From a virus, in IMG/VR virus record IMGVR_UViG_3300049595_003884, positions 1 through 54,196 of that record: a stretch of 54,196 nt of DNA. One strand, written 5' to 3'. Shown here piece by piece: positions 28,101 to 37,217 of this stretch (positions are counted from its first letter, which is position 1; each line of letters starts with the position of its first letter). The position numbers were made by a program, and so were the translations under genes. The notes beneath the pieces were generated by a model. The model did not search any database, had not been told where the DNA came from, and saw only the letters and a program-made list of their open reading frames with translations.

Positions 28101-31100
28101 AATGTTAAATTAACCACGGTATTAGCCTGAGTGTCTTTATTTAAACATTCAAATTTAGTTTGATTCAAGTTTACACCAAAGGATGGAATAACATAATAAT
28201 CATCATTCAATTGTGATGTGGCCGCTGGTATACAGACATTCGGAGTTGTGAAAGAGTCATTAATATTTTTTGGTATCAAGATTGACCACGTAGCCAAAGA
28301 AAGACTCACACCATTTTGAGATGTATTAAAATTGGAATTTGGAAACTGATATAACAACATACCATCGTTGATTGATGATTGTATTTCTGATGATGTGTAA
28401 TTTTTATAAAGATTTACACCATTATAAAAATAGTTGAAATCATTTACCAACTTTGGATAAAAACCTGGTTGAATTTTAATTTGTTGGGTATTTTGTGTTT
28501 GTAGTTGGATTGAAATTGTGTTTGTTGTATCCTTTAACTTAACATCATATTGTTTACCTACGTTGTTTGTTACTGGGTCGTAGTTATTAATGTAGTCAAA
28601 GTTCTTCCACACATTATCCAAGATATCCACCCTATCATCAACATATTTCTTATATCTGTGCCAAACAGAACCTAACTTAAGAACCCAAGCATAAGGCATT
28701 TTGTGTATTGCACCGAATTTGTTAAATACTGAAGCAATATAATCTAATTCCGTTTGTTGACCATTGGTCTTATATTTTTCCCTCAAAGTCCCCAACGGAA
28801 GTGAGTTTAAAAATAAATAAGCCGCTGTTACATATGGATAAGTGCTACCAGTCCTATCATTTTCAACACCTTCTTGAATCGCATTTATAAAATATGGTGT
28901 ATTAATTATTGATGTTGATTTTTTAGCTGGCATTGCTCCTGATGGCGAACTATAACGACTGAATCCCTCTGTTGGTATGAACTGATTAGGGTTTCTCGTA
29001 TCATAAAAATCTTTAAGGTTTTGTTGAGTGGTTTCAATTGGTTGAACCAAGAAACTAGGTTGACTGACGTTGAGATATGAAAAGTTTGTAACAGGTCGGT
29101 TAGTCGTATAATCGTAAATGTTTTCAAAATTAGAAAGTTGGTTTCTATCAGGAAAAACTTTTAAACTTTTGTTTGTGCCATAAACTTGTTGTTGCTGACT
29201 CGACTGACTGTTAGCTAAATTTGCTGAAGACCAAACATAGTCCCTGAAAGGATATGTATCAATAATTAATGGGTCGTTTGGAGCCTCTTTAGCCAACTGT
29301 AATAATTCACCTCTGTTCACATTTACCTGTGGTTCTAAACCTAACTCGTCTGTTCCTAAAATTCTGAATGGTGTCTCAACTTCACTTTTAATGTAAGGAG
29401 TTATAAAGAAATCTCTGATAAAATCTTGCCAAGACTTTCCTGTTCCAAAATTTGAATAATCTCTAAGATAAGTTGTAAAATTGGTTGATGTGTAAGGCTC
29501 GTTTTTCAAATTGAATGCCAAGAGCGGTGCACTTGTTCCTACCGAAACCACAATATTACTTGTATCTGCGGTTTTGTTTAAATTAACAATTTGATTTTGT
29601 TGATTTGCAGTTCCTCTTATGTAATTAGAATAGTGTGATGTAACAAATTGTCTTTCCCATATTTCATATAAAAATTTGAGTATTTCCTTATTAGAAAACG
29701 GAACATTCGATTGAGGATATTCTATCGCATTTATGCTAACTAAAGGAGTTGTTAGTTGACTTGCGATTGGTGTTTGAGATGTTGGCACCGAAAACTTTTG
29801 GTTAAGTCCTTTCATATACTCTTCCACGAACTCAACTTCAGGCCATGTTTGGAACAAATATCCCTGTGTTATATCTACAACCGAAGGGTCTCCAATATAC
29901 GTTAATTGGAATCTACCTTTTTTGTCGTCTGGTGATTCTTTGAAGAAAGAAGGCCAAGGGTATACTGGTTCTTCCGCGGTGGATAACCCCTGATTTAGGG
30001 TTGCGGCATTTCTAGCAATACTCACATTTTTTCTAACCTCAATATTTGGCGCTGAAGATACATTATTCTGAACCACTTGTCTCCTGATTGGGTCATTTTT
30101 TACATTCCAAGCATTACTGTGAACATCATCCATTAATCTTAAGAAACCTTCAGTATTAGCCATAATAACCGCAATGATATTTCTAGCGGTTGGATTGAAT
30201 CCAATTCCTAACGATTGACTTTGAATACGATTTTTTAAATCTTCTGTTATTGCTGCTTCAAACTCTTGAAGTTTTCTATTTGCCTCAGTAAGAATCTGAC
30301 TCATGGTTTGGATGAATCTATTCTTACCCTCAAAAACATATAAAGGTGGAGATGTTTTTCTTGATGACCCGTTAACTTTTTCTTCTCTCGGGGTTAACTT
30401 TAATTCGATTTCTTGTTTAACTTGTTGGGTCTGTCCCGAGCTTGGTGTTGTTACATTAAAAAATTGTATTGCGGTTTTGGGTAAATTAACATTAACAATG
30501 TTTAATGTCTCAAGGAGTTTTTCATACCCCAAATTATTTAACTTTATCTCAGCAGGTTTGTTTAGACCTAGCGTTGGATTCTCGGTTAAAATTGAGACAT
30601 ACTTTGTGAATATACTTTTCAACTCAGTAATTGCCACTTCTTCTTGGGTTAGATTATTAAACAAGTTACTTTTGAAAAAGTAAACTTTGGTGTTGTCATC
30701 TAAAATAATAGGCTTAGGGTCAAGATACTTGTAAGACCAACTACTATTTGTCCCGAATACCGCAGTTTGGAATTCAGTTGCGGCCTTAACATAATTTCTC
30801 ACATTTGTTAATGGTTCTACATTTACCTTCGGATATGAGTTTACAATCTCCTGTTGGAATGTGTCGAATTTGTTTATCAACTGCATCATAGTTAATTCAG
30901 GGAAATCCGGTGGTATCAATCCTTTAGACTTATATTCACTATAAACTTCAACTATTTTTTGATATCCCTTCTCAGACACAAAACTAGCAGAAGTGCTTAC
31001 TGACGCTTTAGATGGGTCAGTATTAGTTGTGTTTGACACAACATTACTTTGTTGCTGTTGTAAGTTTTGATTTGTTGTTGTATTGTTTGCTGAGACATTA

Positions 31101-31894
31101 TTTGAATTAATATTATATCTCTTACTATACATGTGAGGTGTCGCTAATAAATGAGATATCGAAATTTCGTTCAACACGTTAAACTTAAACCCTTTGAAAT
31201 CCAAACTTACAGTATAGTTTCCACTGGCACTATTAAATCTCGCATTAAACTTTTCTAAATTCAATTGATATCTAATCGCCTGTCCGTAATAACCTTTTAA
31301 TGTAAGATAGAATTGTGGGTAAGGTAAATTGAAGAACGCAGCATATGGTGAGTTATTACCTAACTGAAATAATGCCTTTCCCTGAACATCTTCAAGTTCA
31401 ACAGATACTGACGGAATAAAAGAAGATGAAACCTTTACGTTAATACTTGTAATACCTAAAAGACCGTTGTCGACAATATCTTGTTCATCAACAACTGTGG
31501 CAACAGTAAATCCTTTTGAACCTGCTTGACCTACATTAGTTTTACTTAAGGGTTGGTTACTTGCTTGACCTATTAACGCTCCCGCACCTGTCAACTCATC
31601 ATAATAACCAGTCCCAAAATAATTATTTTTTCCTGGTCTGAGGAAATTAATTTTGGCAATTGATACAGTTTGTCTTACACTATCTTCAGGACTTACTCCA
31701 ACAAGTAACTTTGTTCTTGGTAAAACATCAGCTTCAAGATTTGCATACATGATAAGATTCTCATGGTCAACTAATCTTTCATAAATTTTACCATCACTGT
31801 TAATTGTGCGGTTTGGGTCAACAAGTATGATGTTATTGTAATCAAATTCAACATATATGTTACCGTTGTTGTCCGCTTGAATGTTACCTGCCAT
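25109..31894 (-). CDS. Giant baseplate hub protein with C-terminal TIG domain (2261 aa)
   Basis: Probably forms the central baseplate hub. The start at 31894 (MAGNIQADNNGNIYV) is preferred to an upstream ATG at 31921, which would overlap the gp53-like gene more deeply. The N-terminus is a beta-rich collar. Around residues 1650-1890 the pattern KGRSYTCSVTVLGNALIQPT, MYFNLRHVPMFNGPYMITSV, THISAG-like SHTISAGNFITEFEG is that of hub proteins of the gp27/gpD family. Residues about 1945-2130 look helical with PAARFKDLNAYLTYMKNII, reminiscent of glycosidase accessory segments. A proline-rich linker (TPAPTPTCPP) leads to a final IPT/TIG Ig-like domain (about 2172-2261: YSPTSATAGTIITINGTNLE). The hub assignment is moderate; the lytic reading is tentative. 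Confidence 0.7.
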   Translation of the reverse strand: MAGNIQADNNGNIYVEFDYNNIILVDPNRTINSDGKIYERLVDHENLIMYANLEADVLPRTKLLVGVSPEDSVRQTVSIAKINFLRPGKNNYFGTGYYDELTGAGALIGQASNQPLSKTNVGQAGSKGFTVATVVDEQDIVDNGLLGITSINVKVSSSFIPSVSVELEDVQGKALFQLGNNSPYAAFFNLPYPQFYLTLKGYYGQAIRYQLNLEKFNARFNSASGNYTVSLDFKGFKFNVLNEISISHLLATPHMYSKRYNINSNNVSANNTTTNQNLQQQQSNVVSNTTNTDPSKASVSTSASFVSEKGYQKIVEVYSEYKSKGLIPPDFPELTMMQLINKFDTFQQEIVNSYPKVNVEPLTNVRNYVKAATEFQTAVFGTNSSWSYKYLDPKPIILDDNTKVYFFKSNLFNNLTQEEVAITELKSIFTKYVSILTENPTLGLNKPAEIKLNNLGYEKLLETLNIVNVNLPKTAIQFFNVTTPSSGQTQQVKQEIELKLTPREEKVNGSSRKTSPPLYVFEGKNRFIQTMSQILTEANRKLQEFEAAITEDLKNRIQSQSLGIGFNPTARNIIAVIMANTEGFLRLMDDVHSNAWNVKNDPIRRQVVQNNVSSAPNIEVRKNVSIARNAATLNQGLSTAEEPVYPWPSFFKESPDDKKGRFQLTYIGDPSVVDITQGYLFQTWPEVEFVEEYMKGLNQKFSVPTSQTPIASQLTTPLVSINAIEYPQSNVPFSNKEILKFLYEIWERQFVTSHYSNYIRGTANQQNQIVNLNKTADTSNIVVSVGTSAPLLAFNLKNEPYTSTNFTTYLRDYSNFGTGKSWQDFIRDFFITPYIKSEVETPFRILGTDELGLEPQVNVNRGELLQLAKEAPNDPLIIDTYPFRDYVWSSANLANSQSSQQQQVYGTNKSLKVFPDRNQLSNFENIYDYTTNRPVTNFSYLNVSQPSFLVQPIETTQQNLKDFYDTRNPNQFIPTEGFSRYSSPSGAMPAKKSTSIINTPYFINAIQEGVENDRTGSTYPYVTAAYLFLNSLPLGTLREKYKTNGQQTELDYIASVFNKFGAIHKMPYAWVLKLGSVWHRYKKYVDDRVDILDNVWKNFDYINNYDPVTNNVGKQYDVKLKDTTNTISIQLQTQNTQQIKIQPGFYPKLVNDFNYFYNGVNLYKNYTSSEIQSSINDGMLLYQFPNSNFNTSQNGVSLSLATWSILIPKNINDSFTTPNVCIPAATSQLNDDYYVIPSFGVNLNQTKFECLNKDTQANTVVNLTFNPSMYNGSVRSLWSAPNYGYFNSDEITKPSYDEYMTFIPSGSSVSPMFLNPVEGYSKIEEIFGVFDAKTLNLMEQEFLNYCKPITNVSYRVNQSTINATVIQMDSNFRNFQSFMRSTMTVFPTAPSNRVETLFQDTITKQFDNFNSQIKGFMQYDVILRNGNPSNYSRRIFDSYVSYQNTVQRVISPINFTPYTLNSVPTLGGTVTLAQSRQRYPNEWKALEKEVGFSTIDRLRYKDSGSYITDFFVDNNIGFTVENIALCSKLIKMYATQKLLNPSLNASTFKGQLNTYLNGLDTYQDLLLNQLIAGFKAALPNVNQPTEAQINSQVQSMQGKVETYEVFKTLNDKWVAGSDYKTKTLFEDILFLDRASRNIGDTIILDIFDIKNMLNKNYLNEGMSVYTLISGMLMKNNFTVMPLPAYVNFYNVQDVDGVTVPNPEGSLEFADNLWGTFRNVDYRKSGPKMVCFYVGKPSGHLNLPNIVSGYGDDSFEFRRSSEVPLLENQSGKKDYAISNKCVGFNVDIGIRNQNIFSSFSVGQDNGKATSESIQSVLEMANQTNTRTVGNQNASLYNYYKGRSYTCSVTVLGNALIQPTMYFNLRHVPMFNGPYMITSVSHTISAGNFITEFEGVRQGVYDLPPIDNFIQAINQNLLTQIEALVVNKTDQPTTKGTTTQSIANNVVQDADENTLSEPNTCSENLNSSYISWVTTGGTETKISQLEFANAIKASAPNNVALQTIIYIITYVRGYTKSLSDAGQFSSWDNNFGIITLDKDNYSQTENFIQNSFFCVSTKTLGGVKKLPAARFKDLNAYLTYMKNIISPRINEIQDQGGLLKYYVTSFPVDTMKTEDYEKDKQRYVKDFTPLFNAAALNAAQNGLKGGIIVEEPPKPQETRSQGNTPAPTPTCPPTTVSSYSPTSATAGTIITINGTNLEFVTSITVDNQPVDVRSIQLIGTTKIKFSVPTITNAIPGVQVNIVLRSSNNTSDITLTPPLTYIYT

Positions 31895-32207
31895 AATAAT
31901 AAAAATAATTTTCCAAAGCACCCTTGTAATCCTGTAATGAAGGAATCAAAGGAAATGGAATTACGAGTATAGCACCATCGTAGATATTATTTTCTAAACC
32001 CCCAAATTGTGGGTTGGCCTGTAATATTAACCAACTAAAATATGGAGAGTTGTAGAACTGTTGGGACACTTTATCCAATCTACTTTGTGCAATCTTATAA
32101 ATGTATGTTTTATCCGTGGTCTTCTGTGGAATATTCACAAAAGGCACAACGGTTTGTTCACCATTTATAAGAAACTCACTGTATCTATTATAGTAAGGAA
32201 ATCCCAT
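31884..32207 (-). CDS. 53: Baseplate wedge protein gp53 with LysM-like fold (107 aa)
   Basis: The pattern TYIYKIAQSRLDKVSQQFYN, SPYFSWLILQANPQFGG, IYDGAILVIPFPLIPS matches a LysM-like module as found in T4 gp53 and related small baseplate proteins (a short helix, the W/L-L-x-x-A/N-P turn and the G-x-x-L-x-I-P end). T4 gp53 is 196 residues; this one is nearly the bare module. It lies between the 1657-residue protein (shared base at 32207) and the hub (11-base overlap), as expected for a baseplate operon. It could also be called a generic LysM tail protein; the gp53 name rests on fold pattern and context. Confidence 0.75.
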   Translation of the reverse strand: MGFPYYNRYSEFLINGEQTVVPFVNIPQKTTDKTYIYKIAQSRLDKVSQQFYNSPYFSWLILQANPQFGGLENNIYDGAILVIPFPLIPSLQDYKGALENYFYYYGR

Positions 32208-35200
32208 TAGTTAAGTTTTATTTTTGAAATAAAGATTGAGCCTTGAGGGTCATTCCATGTTGTTTTATTTGTTGATTGGTTTGTTGTTGCCCCAAGAGCC
32301 TTTATTAAATTTTTCTCATTGTCTGTAGGATTAGTGTTCAATTCATAATTAAACAATCTAGTCTTACTTGGGAACGGAGTATATTTGATAAAGTTTTTAA
32401 GTTTATTTGTTTCCATTTCATTCAAGAAGGCCTGTGTCAGAGCGTTTTCTTGGTCGAATAATGGTTTGGCTTGTGACAACCAATACGCATCAAATTCTTG
32501 TGATATGTTTGTGTTACTACCCGCAGTCCCAAGTAATTTATCGTTATTAATAATATTACCAATCAACGCATTTTTAAACGTTTGATAGTTTTCACTTTTC
32601 AAATCATTTGATAATAACATATATTCACGTTTCAATGGAAGACTAACGAACTTGGGGTCCTTAGAGTATTGGTTAAACACTACACTCTCTAATGACTTAG
32701 CCGTTGTATTTTCTTTGGTCTCTCCATACACCAAATATCCATTATAAGAATTACCTTGATAATTAAACTGTGAAGACGTTGTCGTTAAAACATAAAACTC
32801 ATTCAAATTGGTTTTTATTTTAGTTATATCGTCAACCATTTCTATCAACGTTGTTGCAGGTCCTCCAGCAGCAACTTCGGTTGTTCCACTTGTTTTATAC
32901 AATCTTAAGTTTCCGTTCTTTTGTTGTAAACCGTCTAACTGAGTTCCAACTCCTGTATTATATGGTGCTGTATTAGCTCTACTTATGAATTGTAGATATG
33001 TTTGTTCCGCATTAACCATATCCTGATTAATCTTTGTCAATCCGTTTTGGAAAGTCCCTTTTTTATTTTTAACATATTGAACGAAGTTTTTTCTCAATTC
33101 TCTAATTGCCTTTTCATTAAATTGTTTTTGTGGTCTTGTAATGAAGAACATGAATGGGTCTTGAGTTGCTTCAGTAGTTGACTCAATATTTCCAATAAAA
33201 TCATTGGTAACTTTATCAATTATTTGTTGAATTGAATCGGGTTTACCAAATAGATAAACATCCTCACTTGGTGTAACCAAGAAATTCCCTTTGGTATAAA
33301 TTCTTGCAGTGCTCCAATTCTGAAGTATTGCGTTGTTATATTGATTGAGAGCATCCCTACTTTTATTAACAACAGTTTGGAAATATGTTTGAGTTGTTGA
33401 AACTAAATTATCCATGAACTGTTTGTATGATACCGTTCCTGTCTCCCCACTAGCGGTTATAACTGTCGTTAATCTGTCACCAATCGTATTTTCATTTGAT
33501 TGTCCGTTAAGGTTTGGAGCTTGGTTTACTGTCGGAACAGCGGCCTGATTAACTAATTGTAAGAATTCTTTATCAAGAACTTTGAGACTATCATCGGTAA
33601 CATCCGCTCTATCATCCCACATCTCTGTGTTTGCATAATAATTGAACGTCAGAGCATTTTGTAATTTATCAATGGATTCCTTGAGTCCACTACCACCAAC
33701 AAACTTGAATGACATTGTAACATTGGCAATCATGGGTTGGATACCAATACCCTCGGGATTAATATCTAAACTTTCATAACTAATTTGAAGTCCATCAGGT
33801 ATGATTTTAGTATTATAGAAATCACCGATTCTTAAAACTAAAACTGGTGGTGCTCCAAAGGCTGTGTTTACCGCATCATTAAATTGAAGTTCTTGTTTTC
33901 CATCAATTTCTTTAACCGTTGGTATTGTATCTCCAGGTCTCATACATTGTTGTAAGAATGTCAATCTTGAGTTCAATCCTTCAGGTGTTGTAGAATGAAA
34001 GGCGGGTTGGAAGAATTTTAACTTCTCTCTAAGTGAATCATACACCATAGGTGTTTCTTCTTTAATCGTTTCAAAGTAATCACACTCAGACAATAAAGTC
34101 CTTAAGACTCTCTTGGTGATATTATCAGGTTTTCTTATTTTTGTTTCAATGTTTTGTGCATTGATTGGTCTCAACGGTTCATTTCCAGGTCCTCCTGAAG
34201 GTTGTGTTGGTTGTGCAGGTTGTTGGTTCGGAACTCCTGTTGTTGCAACAATCGAAGAAATACTAACTCTTCTACATGCCATAGCAGCTACCGAGTAGAT
34301 TTGTGAAGGGTTGTTTCCCTCTGCACTATCGTCCGAGTCACTACAATTGTATTTTGTTTCATCAAACCTACCTTCATTCCATCTTTTTGCATTTGCGTTT
34401 TCCCCTTTTGGAACTTGTCTGAATTTAATTCTACCGATATTGATTAATTTTTTTAAGGCGGGGTCTGATTCAAAAAATTTAATAACCGAATCTATTCTTC
34501 TTTCCGATAACGTAAGATTATAAGGTGATTTACCTGCCGCAGATGCACTTCCCTCCAATGTAATAGTAACTATTTTATTTGGATTATTTTCCAACGTGCT
34601 AGCAAGTTGAACGAAGAACTTGTCTTTAACCTCGTCATAGTTTTTTGCAACTACGTTACCAAAAAATTGTTGAAGGTCTGGTTTACTATATTCTGTGCTA
34701 CCACTTTGTGCTGTGTAAATTGAATAATATGCTGGATAAGTTGAAATGTTTCCTTGAACAGGGTCGTTGTTAGGAAAATACAATGAGAAGTTCTGAAACT
34801 GTTTCAAATCATCACTAGGTGTATTTTGACTTGGTTCTGCAACCAAAGTAGCCTGATTACCTGAATTGTCCTTACCTGTTGCAACAGTGTCTCTAATGAA
34901 CCCTAATTGCTCTTTACTCAAATCCCCTGAATTGATAATTTGTTGAAGTTCGTTCAATTCACCAGGAGCAACTGTATAGTATTTCTTAGCTAACTCATAA
35001 AGGTCATATTTTCTACAACCAGCAAAGAATGATTCAAGAATACTATTAACTCTATTCTTATTTGTTTCATTACTAAGGACCTTGTTAACAATAATATTTA
35101 AAACTGAAGGATGGTCAACAACAATTTTCCAAGTTATAGAACCTGTTCTTTGTGTGTTAGTATAGGTATAAACTGGTTCAGGTCTTCCTAAGAAATCTGT

Positions 35201-37180
35201 TGATTTCCAGTTAGCACTCACAGACTCGTTAAATGTTAAACCATATGGTGGGAACCACATGACTCTACCACTATTAGGTCCTCTCTCACATATTGGCAAT
35301 TCCGAAACACTGAACCCTGGTGTTGCAGATGTTCTCCAAGCTAAATTTTCAAGTGAGAACATATATTTTTTAGCATAAGATACACCATTAGCAGTATCGT
35401 TAACTAAGTTAGTTGAATCTTGTCCTCCCTCTCTTTTGTTTGGAGCAATATTCAAATTGTATGTCGAATCCATTACAGAGTATGCAAACTTTCTACCTTG
35501 AGTTGTCATACCATCTGTTTTCTGTAAATCATTATACTGAAGATATGGTATATCTTTAGCAAAAACTCTACAATATTCTGTTCCAACCTCTTGTCCGATA
35601 GCTCCTGTATAAGTTAAAACTCTCGAACCTTTAGTCATCTCATTATATCCATCGTGGAATACCTTACTGACTTGGTCAATTGCATTACCGACGTGTTGTA
35701 ATCTTCTACCACCTTGTGGTTGGCTATCGATGATTCTTTGAGTATCATCCATAATAGAACCTTGTCTGAACTCTATGTTTGTTGATTCAGTGCTATTATA
35801 TGAAGATGGTTTGAAGTCTTGGTCTTGGTCAGTAATCTCACCACCAATACCGACTTTCTTACCAGCATTACCTCTGTATTTTGGAGAAACCCAAGTAAAC
35901 CCACCTTCTATACCACCACCATTACTGTATGTTGGTCCGTTAGCAGCAAGTTTAATTTCTCTACTAACTCCTTCATATAGTTGAGCTAACTCAGAAGGTC
36001 CATAGACAGGTGCTTCTTGCTCTTGTCCAAAAGAGTTGACAGGTATATCACCTCCTGGTGAGAATACTCTAGACGGGTCTGAAGTTATCGAACCAACATA
36101 GAAATTGCTATTTGATTCAATAGTTCCAACCAAAGCACCGGCAAGTCTGTCAAATATTGTTCTCTGATAATTCGGCTTATATCTGTTGTAGTCTATGTTA
36201 TCAAACAATCTAGACTTCTGACCTCCACCTGTATTGTTCAAAAATAATTGAGACCCAGATTTGTCAGCACCAACTAATCTATTAAAGAATCGACCAACCG
36301 TAGACCTTCTGAACGCATTGTTCAGTTGTTGTATTGTTGTTGGTTGTCTTTGATTAATTGATGGGTCAAAGTAAGAACCAGGGATAGTTGAGACAGGAAT
36401 AATACTACCACCAAGTCTTAACGCGAAATCAGTTGCCGCCAATATTGGATTTGCAGGAACTGTAATCTGATAGTTTGGTTCTATCAATGGAACCCTTCCT
36501 GTAATAAGATTAAGAATGTCAGTTCCACCTCTTACGTTGAAAGCATTTACTCTTCCTATTGTATTTTGTCTAATACCCGTGGCAATTCTTCTTTGAAATT
36601 CCGCTCTAAGCGTTTCCGCTCCTAACTTAGCAATAAACGAATCCTGAGATAAAAGTCCGTTAGAACCTGTTGGGTCTGGTGATAATAAAATCGATACAGG
36701 ACTATACGTCGATGGAACGAAGGTTGTTGGGTATGGTTGGTTGTTTGATGTGTTATTTGTAGGTGGTCTATTAATCGATTCAAAGAATGGAGCACTGTCT
36801 AAAGGTAGTTCTCCTCCATTTGAAAACACGTTGAGTGGTTTCCACTTTTGTGACTCAAGTGCCGATTGACCTACAATGTTTGCATCTTGGTATCCATATT
36901 CACCTTCGTTTGATTTTGTATTTTGTAAATTACCAGTGTCGGATGCCGGTTGGAATCCTCCCTCAGCACCATATCTATTGAGTGGGTATAATTTGTTGGC
37001 TAAACTCGGTTCATCTATTAAAACATCAGGAGTATCTAAAACAGCCCTATCCGATTGAATATACTCGTAGTTAGTTGGGGGCGTAGTTCTACTCGGAGAC
37101 TTTGCATATGGTGCTAAGTTCTTTGTAATAAGTTTTTTTCTAAACCCTTCGGAACTAATTAAATCTAACGGACTACCCAT
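32207..37180 (-). CDS. Large tail/baseplate protein with OmpA-like domain (1657 aa)
   Basis: A long structural protein downstream of the tape measure. The N-terminal 450 residues are disordered-looking, proline/glycine/asparagine-rich. Around 500-760 is a mixed domain with GFSVSELPICERGPNSGRVM and WFPPYGLTFNESVSANWKST. Residues about 860-910 (KIVTITLEGSASAAGKSPYN, LTLSERRIDSVIKFF) match the OmpA C-terminal peptidoglycan-binding motif, in which LSERR is typical. Around 1100-1150 the segment FNDAVNTAFGAPPVLVLRIG, DFYNTKIIPDGLQISYE is like tube-initiator or LysM-associated baseplate proteins. The C-terminal part is helical. Order after tape measure and before gp53 and hub suggests a baseplate-tube or gp48/54-like role with a wall-binding domain. 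Confidence 0.65.
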   Translation of the reverse strand: MGSPLDLISSEGFRKKLITKNLAPYAKSPSRTTPPTNYEYIQSDRAVLDTPDVLIDEPSLANKLYPLNRYGAEGGFQPASDTGNLQNTKSNEGEYGYQDANIVGQSALESQKWKPLNVFSNGGELPLDSAPFFESINRPPTNNTSNNQPYPTTFVPSTYSPVSILLSPDPTGSNGLLSQDSFIAKLGAETLRAEFQRRIATGIRQNTIGRVNAFNVRGGTDILNLITGRVPLIEPNYQITVPANPILAATDFALRLGGSIIPVSTIPGSYFDPSINQRQPTTIQQLNNAFRRSTVGRFFNRLVGADKSGSQLFLNNTGGGQKSRLFDNIDYNRYKPNYQRTIFDRLAGALVGTIESNSNFYVGSITSDPSRVFSPGGDIPVNSFGQEQEAPVYGPSELAQLYEGVSREIKLAANGPTYSNGGGIEGGFTWVSPKYRGNAGKKVGIGGEITDQDQDFKPSSYNSTESTNIEFRQGSIMDDTQRIIDSQPQGGRRLQHVGNAIDQVSKVFHDGYNEMTKGSRVLTYTGAIGQEVGTEYCRVFAKDIPYLQYNDLQKTDGMTTQGRKFAYSVMDSTYNLNIAPNKREGGQDSTNLVNDTANGVSYAKKYMFSLENLAWRTSATPGFSVSELPICERGPNSGRVMWFPPYGLTFNESVSANWKSTDFLGRPEPVYTYTNTQRTGSITWKIVVDHPSVLNIIVNKVLSNETNKNRVNSILESFFAGCRKYDLYELAKKYYTVAPGELNELQQIINSGDLSKEQLGFIRDTVATGKDNSGNQATLVAEPSQNTPSDDLKQFQNFSLYFPNNDPVQGNISTYPAYYSIYTAQSGSTEYSKPDLQQFFGNVVAKNYDEVKDKFFVQLASTLENNPNKIVTITLEGSASAAGKSPYNLTLSERRIDSVIKFFESDPALKKLINIGRIKFRQVPKGENANAKRWNEGRFDETKYNCSDSDDSAEGNNPSQIYSVAAMACRRVSISSIVATTGVPNQQPAQPTQPSGGPGNEPLRPINAQNIETKIRKPDNITKRVLRTLLSECDYFETIKEETPMVYDSLREKLKFFQPAFHSTTPEGLNSRLTFLQQCMRPGDTIPTVKEIDGKQELQFNDAVNTAFGAPPVLVLRIGDFYNTKIIPDGLQISYESLDINPEGIGIQPMIANVTMSFKFVGGSGLKESIDKLQNALTFNYYANTEMWDDRADVTDDSLKVLDKEFLQLVNQAAVPTVNQAPNLNGQSNENTIGDRLTTVITASGETGTVSYKQFMDNLVSTTQTYFQTVVNKSRDALNQYNNAILQNWSTARIYTKGNFLVTPSEDVYLFGKPDSIQQIIDKVTNDFIGNIESTTEATQDPFMFFITRPQKQFNEKAIRELRKNFVQYVKNKKGTFQNGLTKINQDMVNAEQTYLQFISRANTAPYNTGVGTQLDGLQQKNGNLRLYKTSGTTEVAAGGPATTLIEMVDDITKIKTNLNEFYVLTTTSSQFNYQGNSYNGYLVYGETKENTTAKSLESVVFNQYSKDPKFVSLPLKREYMLLSNDLKSENYQTFKNALIGNIINNDKLLGTAGSNTNISQEFDAYWLSQAKPLFDQENALTQAFLNEMETNKLKNFIKYTPFPSKTRLFNYELNTNPTDNEKNLIKALGATTNQSTNKTTWNDPQGSIFISKIKLN

Positions 37181-37193
37181 TAATTGTTTTTCT

Positions 37194-37201
37194 TATAAAT
37201 A
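37194..37201 (-). promoter_or_regulatory. TATTTATA box, 13-base spacing
   Basis: Sense CCTATTTATA, 13 bases before the ATG of the 1657-residue gene, in the 37-base gap after the tape measure. Probable promoter. Confidence 0.55.
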
Positions 37202-37217
37202 GGTTATACCTATTTTT

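Noticed and set aside
30303-30683. 126-residue plus-strand open frame inside the hub gene
   Set aside because: Lies wholly within the hub frame on the other strand, no start signals, low-complexity antisense sequence.
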